Assembly (NCBI GenBank): GCA_902796985.1
Contig: CADBRC010000013.1
Coordinates: forward strand, 1 to 11,694
Origin: an uncultured Spirochaetaceae bacterium
Lineage (GTDB): Bacteria; Spirochaetota; Spirochaetia; Treponematales; Treponemataceae
Length of the DNA stretch: 11,694 bases
Direction: 5' to 3'
How positions within the stretch are numbered: the stretch's first letter is position 1; each line of letters begins with the position of its first letter. The notes under the pieces are model-generated. The model worked only from the letters and a program-made list of their open reading frames with translations. It was not told where the DNA came from and did not search any database. Of this stretch, positions 6,991 to 11,694 are shown piece by piece. Both the position numbers and the translations under genes were made by a program.

Positions 6991-7019
6991 ATTCTATCAT
7001 AGCAGGCAGTTCCTGTCAA
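6991..7019 (-). promoter_or_regulatory. Near-consensus promoter of the TatD-exporter operon
   Basis: Read on the - strand, TTGACA (7019-7014), a 17-base spacer and TAGAAT (6996-6991) form a near-perfect housekeeping promoter, with a TG one base before the -10 (extended -10). The predicted start is near 6984. Confidence 0.75.
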
Positions 7020-7051
7020 ATGAATTCCGACGTGCCGACTGCGCAACGCCC

Positions 7052-7099
7052 TTGATTATTTGCTGGTAACCTGCTACTATACTATATAAGAGATATAAT
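7052..7099 (+). promoter_or_regulatory. Promoter region of the M23-bactofilin operon
   Basis: TTGATT (7052-7057), a 17-base spacer and TACTAT (7075-7080) preceded by TG at 7072-7073 form the best candidate, with a start near 7087. Overlapping TATACT (7078-7083) and a perfect TATAAT (7094-7099) follow but lack a good -35 at the right distance. It is divergent from the TatD-family promoter 33 bases away. Confidence 0.5.
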
Positions 7100-7145
7100 G
7101 GGCTTCCTGTATAAGGGCGCCTGTGTAATATAAGGAGATTCCCCC

Positions 7146-8159
7146 GTGGCCCGCACGAGAAGATATAAAAATTTTGAGAAAAACTTCGTTTCCCGCGTAG
7201 GGGGCGGGCTGGCCAGCTTTTTCTCCCTGATTGGCCGCGGCCTGGCAAAGGTATTCCATATATTCGACGAGAAAATCACCGTCATGCTCGTGCCTCACTC
7301 CAACGGCCGGGCTTTCAGCATACAGACCAATATGTTCGCCATGGTACTGGGATTCATCCTGCTCGGCGGCATCACGGGTTCCTTCGTCTATTTCAATAAG
7401 CGGGCAATAGGCAGTGAGCTTGAGAACAGGCGGCTCCGCGCGGAGAACCGGGAGACACTCGCCTCACTGGATGAGCTTCGCGATGAGAACGACAACCTGC
7501 TCAAGAGCGCGCGCCGCTTCCAGGCATCCCTGTCCACCACCCTCTCCCTCCTCGGAATCAGTGATGGCGGGTCCAGCATGGAGGGCGTGACCGGGAACGG
7601 CGACCTGTCCTCCCTTTTCAGCCGGCAGGATCTGGCTGCGGGCACCCTGCAGGAAACTCAGGACGTACGGCAGCTGACTGCATATCTTGACAGTGCGGTG
7701 CAACCTGTTGAGGAAATAGGTAAGATGCTGGAGAACCAGGGCTCCCTCTTCACTGACATCCCCAACATCTGGCCGGTCAAGAACGGAATCGGTCATATTT
7801 CTATGGCATTCGGCCAGCAGATTCATCCGATATCCAAGCAGTGGTACATCCATAAGGGAACGGACTTTAGTACCTGGCGCTCGGGCGATCCGGTAGTTGC
7901 GACTGCCAACGGGCAGATTGTCTCTGTTGGCAACGATGCGACCTTTGGCCTTTCCGTCATCATCAAGCACAAGTACGGCATCTACACCCGCTATGCCCAC
8001 CTGAACACAATACGGGTCCGCAAGGGCGATGACGTAACCCAGGGGCAGGTCATCGGGACCATAGGAAACACGGGCATCACGACCGGTCCCCATCTTCACT
8101 ATGAAGTCCACATCGGATCGTCCGTCGTGGACCCCGCGAAGTACATCAACATAAAATAG
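7146..8159 (+). CDS. Membrane-anchored M23 family metallopeptidase
   Basis: This is a 337-residue zinc endopeptidase of the LytM/M23 type that should cut peptidoglycan cross-links. It starts at GTG 7146 with AAGGAG at 7132-7137 eight bases upstream. The N-terminus is basic and cytoplasmic, one transmembrane helix lies at about 62-83, a short coiled coil at about 88-128, a linker at about 130-205, and the M23 domain at about 210-335. The active site is complete: HKGTD (His236, Asp240), YAH (His285) and HLH (His316, His318). It is therefore predicted to be an active enzyme rather than an EnvC/NlpD-like activator. The bactofilin gene follows after 3 bases, the same pairing known from Helicobacter (csd1 with ccmA), where it shapes the cell; a role in cell curvature or wall placement around the periplasmic flagella is an inference. 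Confidence 0.93.
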   Translation: MARTRRYKNFEKNFVSRVGGGLASFFSLIGRGLAKVFHIFDEKITVMLVPHSNGRAFSIQTNMFAMVLGFILLGGITGSFVYFNKRAIGSELENRRLRAENRETLASLDELRDENDNLLKSARRFQASLSTTLSLLGISDGGSSMEGVTGNGDLSSLFSRQDLAAGTLQETQDVRQLTAYLDSAVQPVEEIGKMLENQGSLFTDIPNIWPVKNGIGHISMAFGQQIHPISKQWYIHKGTDFSTWRSGDPVVATANGQIVSVGNDATFGLSVIIKHKYGIYTRYAHLNTIRVRKGDDVTQGQVIGTIGNTGITTGPHLHYEVHIGSSVVDPAKYINIK

Positions 8160-8162
8160 CCC

Positions 8163-8579
8163 ATGTCCATTTTTAGCCCGGAAGAAGCTTCAATTAACAA
8201 CCTCTTGAACGCAGGCTCCTCAATCCGGGGCAACGTCCGCATAACGGGCTTCATGCGGGTGGACGGCGACATAGACGGCAACCTGGAATGCAGCGGGTCG
8301 GTCATAGTCGGAGATAAGGCGAGGGTACGCGGCAACATAACGGCCCGCTCGGTGACGGTCTCCGGCATAGTGCTCGGTGACATCTGGGCGCCCGAGGGAG
8401 TTCATCTGACTGCCCGGTCCGTCGTTCTGGGAGACGTGCAGACACATAACTTCAGGGCGGACGAGGAGGTCGTGTTCGACGGGCACTGTGTTTCGCTCAA
8501 GGATGACGCTGCCTACAGCGAAGCCTCCGAGAGATGGCAGAATGCCAAGGCAATTAGCGCAAAGGCATTCCGCGCATAG
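8163..8579 (+). CDS. Bactofilin family cytoskeletal protein
   Basis: This 138-residue protein consists mostly of one bactofilin domain (about 15-105), a right-handed beta-helix that polymerises into non-polar filaments without nucleotide. The repeated short beta-strand pattern with regularly spaced Gly and Val is plain: SSIRGNVRITG, MRVDGDIDGNL, VIVGDKARVRGNI, VTVSGIVLGDI. The N-terminus (MSIFSPEEASINN) is a short tail as in membrane-binding bactofilins, and the C-terminal 30 residues are charged and probably disordered. There is no clear ribosome site before the ATG; the upstream gene stops 3 bases earlier, so translation is probably coupled to it. In other bacteria bactofilins recruit or position M23 peptidases, which fits the preceding gene. 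Confidence 0.93.
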   Translation: MSIFSPEEASINNLLNAGSSIRGNVRITGFMRVDGDIDGNLECSGSVIVGDKARVRGNITARSVTVSGIVLGDIWAPEGVHLTARSVVLGDVQTHNFRADEEVVFDGHCVSLKDDAAYSEASERWQNAKAISAKAFRA

Positions 8580-8594
8580 GAGGCTCCGCTTCGG

Positions 8595-9143
8595 ATGGAC
8601 ATGGACAGCTTAAGCGGCGGCGTAAGCAACTCTACCGGCTTGTATTTCGCCGGCCTTCAGGGAGCACAGGAAAAACTGCGGTCCAAGAAGAAGGAGGAAG
8701 TCAAGAAGACCACCCGCAGCTCCTTTGTCACTGCCCTGCAGCGCTCCCATGAGGAGAGGGAGCTGGAAGAAGCCGGGCTGCCTAAGGAAATCGTTGGGAT
8801 GGACAGTGCGGATGCGGTGATTTTCCTGAAGGATGCCGCCGACATAGCCGCGGACAAGCTTAAGAGCAGGCAGACCCCGGAGAACTTCGCCGACTACCGA
8901 AAGAAAGTGACGCAGTTCATGCGCTACATTGTCAAGTATAATTTCAAGCGCGTCCAGAAGAAGCACTACCGCTCGAACCCCAAGAGGCACCTGAAGCTGA
9001 ACGACTACGTGCAGATACAGGTGGTGAACCAGAAGCTTGATGAGATGGCCCGCTGGCTCATCTCCTCCCACCGGGACACGCTGGTAATGCTTGCCCGGAT
9101 AGAGGAGATTTCCGGCCTGCTTGTGGATCTGATGGCGACCTGA
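8595..9143 (+). CDS. YaaR-like DUF327 family protein
   Basis: This 182-residue, largely helical and basic protein resembles the DUF327/YaaR family; the function is unknown. The family core appears to span about 45-180, with 'LKDAADIAADKLKSRQTPENFADYRKKVTQFMRYIVKYNF' type features (roughly 77-115) and a long C-terminal helix ending in EISGLLVDLMAT. It is longer than Bacillus YaaR (about 146 residues) through an N-terminal extension. The ATG at 8595 has AGGAGG at 8578-8583, which overlaps the bactofilin stop; a second ATG at 8601 is possible. In Bacillus subtilis yaaR lies close to yaaT (ricT), and here a PSP1/RicT-like gene follows 33 bases later, supporting the assignment. There is no signal peptide or membrane segment. 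Confidence 0.8.
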   Translation: MDMDSLSGGVSNSTGLYFAGLQGAQEKLRSKKKEEVKKTTRSSFVTALQRSHEERELEEAGLPKEIVGMDSADAVIFLKDAADIAADKLKSRQTPENFADYRKKVTQFMRYIVKYNFKRVQKKHYRSNPKRHLKLNDYVQIQVVNQKLDEMARWLISSHRDTLVMLARIEEISGLLVDLMAT

Positions 9144-9176
9144 GAAAAGAACGAACTGATTAAAAAGGAATTGTAT

Positions 9177-10124
9177 ATGTCTGATATATTCGAGACCGAG
9201 ACAGACGAAGACGAGGCCGAGCTCCGGGAGCTGGAAGACTCGGACGGAGAAGGGTACTACGATGAGGCGGGGGGCAGCTATGTCTTCCCTCATCCCCTTT
9301 ACCGTCTCAAGTTGGATTACTCCAGCGAGGCTGTCTATGCGACCGCCCCAAAGAAGCTTTCCCTCAAGCCGGGCGACTACGTTCTTCTCCCTACCCGCTA
9401 CGGCAGTGACCTGGCACGGAACCTGGGGGTAAGCGAGCGTCCTGTTGGCATACGGCCCGCCGATCTGGTAGAGGTTATCCGTCTGGCGACCCCTAAGGAC
9501 TTGGAACATGCGAGGGAGTTGGAGGAGCAGTGCAAGGAAGCCGGGGTTGTGTTCCGCGATAAGGTCAAAAAGCACGAACTTGCGATGAAGCTCATCGCAG
9601 TCCACTTTCTCGTCGGCGAGCCCAAGGTCCTCTTCTTCTTTTCCAGTGACAACCGGGTGGACTTCCGTGAGCTGGTCAAGGATTTGGTCGGTGTGTTCAA
9701 GATGCGCATAGAGCTCAGGCAGATAGGCGTGAGGGATGAGAGCCGCATTACCGGCGGTCTGGGTATCTGCGGCCGCCCCTTCTGCTGCCACTGCATCAGC
9801 GAGAAGCTGCCATCCGTCAGCATCAGGATGGCCAAAGACCAGAACCTGAGTCTGAATTCCGCCAAAATTTCCGGTCAGTGCGGCCGTCTGCTCTGCTGCC
9901 TGAGTTATGAGAGCAAGATTTACGAGGAGGCCAAGCGGTCCATGCCGCCTGAAGGAACCCGTTTCTTCTGGGATGAAACTTCCTTCCGTGTCAGTTCCGT
10001 CAACGCCATCACCGGTATGGTGCAGATAACAGGACAGGACGGTCGCGTGCTGGAGGTCAATGCCTCAAGCTTTACCCGTCAGGCCGGAAAGTGGAAAATC
10101 GACCAAATTGAACGAAATGATTGA
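9177..10124 (+). CDS. PSP1 / RicT (YaaT)-like protein
   Basis: This is a 315-residue cytoplasmic protein with the PSP1 C-terminal domain. In Bacillus the relative RicT (YaaT) forms a complex with RicA and RicF that binds iron-sulfur clusters and steers RNase Y. The ATG at 9177 is chosen because AAGGA (9165-9169) is seven bases upstream; an in-frame TTG at 9171 is the only earlier option nearby. The first 30 residues are strongly acidic and probably disordered. The conserved cysteines are present: C198-x4-C203-C204-x-C206 and C235-x4-C240-C241, with the intervening MAKDQNLSLNSAKISGQCGR segment typical of the family. Neither RicA nor RicF is encoded here. Regulation should follow the four-gene operon promoter. 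Confidence 0.88.
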   Translation: MSDIFETETDEDEAELRELEDSDGEGYYDEAGGSYVFPHPLYRLKLDYSSEAVYATAPKKLSLKPGDYVLLPTRYGSDLARNLGVSERPVGIRPADLVEVIRLATPKDLEHARELEEQCKEAGVVFRDKVKKHELAMKLIAVHFLVGEPKVLFFFSSDNRVDFRELVKDLVGVFKMRIELRQIGVRDESRITGGLGICGRPFCCHCISEKLPSVSIRMAKDQNLSLNSAKISGQCGRLLCCLSYESKIYEEAKRSMPPEGTRFFWDETSFRVSSVNAITGMVQITGQDGRVLEVNASSFTRQAGKWKIDQIERND

Positions 10125-10153
10125 AAAATTGTGATATTAGGATATAATAGGAG
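10121..10153 (+). promoter_or_regulatory. Candidate promoter and ribosome site for the DUF6273 gene
   Basis: TTGAAA (10121-10126), a 16-base spacer and TATAAT (10143-10148) match the consensus closely and straddle the stop of the PSP1-like gene. An AGGAG ribosome site (10149-10153) abuts the -10, and the ATG is at 10159. If this promoter is used the transcript would begin only about 3-5 bases before the ATG and would lack the ribosome site. A weaker alternative is TTGAAC (10108-10113) with TGATAT (10132-10137), which would keep it. Confidence 0.45.
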
Positions 10154-10158
10154 ATATT

Positions 10159-11124
10159 ATGGCAAGGACATTGTTTTCATTCAAGTTGAGGAATTTTGTG
10201 GCGGCGGGCCTGGCCCTGACTCTCGGGCTTTCCATGGCTTTTGCTTATGATTTCTCGGACGATGACGACGAGCCTGAGGTTACGGGCGGTTACTCCTCCG
10301 TGGAGGCCGAGAGCCTGGATGACCTTGGCGAGCTCAAGGAAGTCTCCTCTGGGGAATACTCATTCGGCACCTATCCCCAGTCGCTTAAGGAAGCGGACGT
10401 CAAGATTGACGAGGACGAGACCCTGTCTGCGGGAGGGGAGACATATTACCTCGGTGACGACGGCAGCTGGTATCAGAAGGTGCAGGCAGCCCCGCGCGGC
10501 CGCTACAGCTTCAGCGACGGCAGTCCCATCGTCAAGGGGAAGACCTACTACTTCAAGGTTGAGCCGGTCAAATGGACCCGCATGGCGGGAAGCTCCGTTC
10601 TGGTGTCTAATGACATTCTGACTGCCCGCCGCTACGCTGAGACGCTGAACGGCTACGAGGCCTCCGAAATCCGTGAGTTCCTGAACGGGGATTTCCTGCG
10701 CCAGGCCTTTACGTCCGGGCAGAAGGGCAAGATTTCGATTACCAAGGTGGACAACAGCGCGGAGAGCACCTCAGATGCCCGCCGCAGCTGGAACGGCACT
10801 GGTACCAACAGCTACGCAAGCGAGCCGACCAACGACAGGATTTTCCTTCTGTCAGAGGCGGAGATAACCAACGAAGACTGGGGCTTCAAGGGATGCAGGG
10901 AGGACGATGACGAGAGGGTCCGCTACCCGACCGACTTTGCCCTCGCCATGGGTGCATACCGTAAGGCGGACAAGGATACCGGCTGGTATTGGCTCCGCTC
11001 ACCCTATTACAGCCAGAACGACTGCTATGCCCTCGCCGTCACCGCGACGGGATTTGCATACAACTTCGGTCACGTCAGCGACGTGAGCGGCGGGGTCGCA
11101 CCTGCCCTTACCCTGTCAGAATAG
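10159..11124 (+). CDS. Secreted DUF6273 domain protein
   Basis: This 321-residue exported protein is of unknown function. Residues 1-29 are a Sec signal peptide: basic start, hydrophobic core VAAGLALTLGLSM, and cleavage after AFA. An acidic linker follows (DFSDDDDEPE). The DUF6273 pattern then runs to the end: SFGTYPQS (68-75), ETYYLGDDGSWY (94-105), YYFKVEPVKW (130-139), EIREFLNGDF (170-179), IFLLSEAE (228-235), YPTDFALAMGAY (256-267), WYWLRSP (276-282) and GGVAPALTL (311-319, usually GVRPAL). Two cysteines (246 and 289) could form a disulfide. There is no lipobox, so it is probably periplasmic or secreted. Many copies of this domain occur in gut treponemes and Firmicutes. It may form a separate transcription unit, ended by the bidirectional terminator. 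Confidence 0.85.
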   Translation: MARTLFSFKLRNFVAAGLALTLGLSMAFAYDFSDDDDEPEVTGGYSSVEAESLDDLGELKEVSSGEYSFGTYPQSLKEADVKIDEDETLSAGGETYYLGDDGSWYQKVQAAPRGRYSFSDGSPIVKGKTYYFKVEPVKWTRMAGSSVLVSNDILTARRYAETLNGYEASEIREFLNGDFLRQAFTSGQKGKISITKVDNSAESTSDARRSWNGTGTNSYASEPTNDRIFLLSEAEITNEDWGFKGCREDDDERVRYPTDFALAMGAYRKADKDTGWYWLRSPYYSQNDCYALAVTATGFAYNFGHVSDVSGGVAPALTLSE

Positions 11125-11182
11125 CCGGGCAAGAACACTGGGCGAGGCTGGAACACGGCCCACTCTCAAAAAATACCCGATT

Positions 11183-11226
11183 AAAAAAGCCTTCCCGGGA
11201 GTTTCCCAGGAAGGCTTTTCTTTTTT
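11183..11226. terminator. Bidirectional terminator between convergent genes
   Basis: AAAAGCCTTCC (11185-11195) pairs perfectly with GGAAGGCTTTT (11209-11219). After a C-A mismatch an inner GGGA/TCCC stem closes a 3-nt loop. T-rich sequence follows on the + strand (11216-11226) and six A precede it, giving a U-tract on the - strand too. It serves both the DUF6273 gene and the convergent TPR-like gene. Confidence 0.92.
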
Positions 11227-11255
11227 CAAGTCTGCACGTTTTTCTCCGGACTGCC

Positions 11256-11694
11256 TTAGTCCCAGTAGGAGTCGTTCTCCGAATAATCCCCCTGATAATA
11301 ATATTCATCGTTGTCTTCGTCAGATGGGGCGGATGCCTTGGTCTTATTCTTCGTTTTGCCGGTCGTGTTTTTGCCGAGATCCTTTTTGTAGTCGGTCTCC
11401 TCAAAGAAACCGGTATCGCCGTAGTCGTCGTTCTCATAGTAATCGTTGTTCCTGCCGTTGGCGGCGAGGGACAGGCGCATCTTCTCGGGGACTTTCTTCA
11501 GGTCGTTCTGCGCCAGTACTTTGTAGGATGGGGGCAGCTCTCCCGTCGGGGTCTCGTCGTATATGTCTATGATTTCAGTCAGGATAGGAACGGCGGTCGA
11601 GTAGTCCTTCTTCCTGATTGCGATATGGGCTATCTCAAACTTGCCGATGATGTAATCGACGGTATTGGTTCCGTAACGCTGGAGGAGGACGTTA
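11256..11694 (-). CDS. TPR-like protein, C-terminal part (5' end outside window)
   Basis: The - strand frame is open from the window edge to the TAA at 11258-11256, giving 146 residues. The Met at 11480 is internal; the frame continues upstream without a stop. The visible N-terminal half (YIIGKFEIAHIAIRKKDY, then STAVPILTEIIDIY) looks like tetratricopeptide helices: alternating small and aromatic residues and the 'A.......Y..A...' spacing. It is followed by a short basic stretch and LPPSYKVLAQNDL. The last 65 or so residues are low-complexity, rich in Asp, Asn, Tyr, Lys and Glu (NNDYYENDDYGD, then DEYYYQGDYSENDSYWD). In treponemes such proteins are often periplasmic or lipoproteins, but the N-terminus is not visible, so the location is unknown. 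The TPR assignment rests on pattern only. Confidence 0.65.
   Translation of the reverse strand, partial: NVLLQRYGTNTVDYIIGKFEIAHIAIRKKDYSTAVPILTEIIDIYDETPTGELPPSYKVLAQNDLKKVPEKMRLSLAANGRNNDYYENDDYGDTGFFEETDYKKDLGKNTTGKTKNKTKASAPSDEDNDEYYYQGDYSENDSYWD

Noticed and set aside
8610..9791. 393-residue open frame on the - strand
   Set aside because: It lies antisense to the YaaR-like and PSP1-like genes, both with family motifs and ribosome sites; its sequence looks like no protein family and reflects codon bias of the opposite strand.
11139..11162. Short inverted repeat TGGGC/GCCCA after the DUF6273 gene
   Set aside because: Only 5 bp with a 14-nt loop and no T-tract; the strong terminator 20 bases later explains the region.
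1..11694. CRISPR array, tRNA, rRNA, insertion sequence or phage genes
   Set aside because: No regularly spaced repeats, cloverleaf, transposase or integrase signature was seen on either strand.

Overview
The window reads as chromosomal DNA of a spirochaete, most likely a host-associated Treponema. The evidence is indirect. An M23 peptidase, bactofilin, YaaR-like and PSP1-like gene run is joined to an exported DUF6273 protein, a domain common in gut and rumen treponemes. The GC content is moderately high and A/T-rich control regions separate the gene blocks. No rRNA or other marker gene is present, so the genus is an inference.

Region 1 (1-3967, + strand) is a carbohydrate ABC uptake operon of the CUT1 type: the 3' part of a solute-binding protein gene, a hairpin terminator that probably acts as a partial stop, two MalF/MalG-like permeases overlapping by 4 bases, and a LacI-family regulator. 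No ATPase gene is present, so the importer probably uses a shared ATPase encoded elsewhere. The regulator presumably controls the operon from an operator upstream of the window.

Region 2 (3968-4205) is a 238-base gap with no convincing protein gene but dense signals on the + strand: an A-tract, a good -35/extended -10 promoter, an operator-like inverted repeat in the promoter spacer, two strong stem-loops and a U-tract. I read it as an undescribed small RNA of about 100 nt with two unpaired C-rich anti-Shine-Dalgarno segments. This is the most interesting signal in the window.

Region 3 (4206-7019, - strand) is a two-gene operon, a TatD-family metal hydrolase followed 1 base later by a half-size ABC exporter. 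It is driven by a near-consensus promoter and has a structured leader of about 155 nt.

Region 4 (7050-10124, + strand) is a compact four-gene operon: membrane-anchored M23 peptidase, bactofilin, DUF327/YaaR-like protein and PSP1/RicT-like protein. The first two suggest cell-wall shaping on a cytoskeletal scaffold. The last two resemble the yaaR and yaaT (ricT) genes that lie near each other in Bacillus.

Region 5 (10121-11694) holds a secreted DUF6273 protein with its own candidate promoter, a bidirectional terminator, and the convergent 3' end of a TPR-like gene on the - strand that runs off the window. Its tail is rich in Asp, Asn and Tyr.
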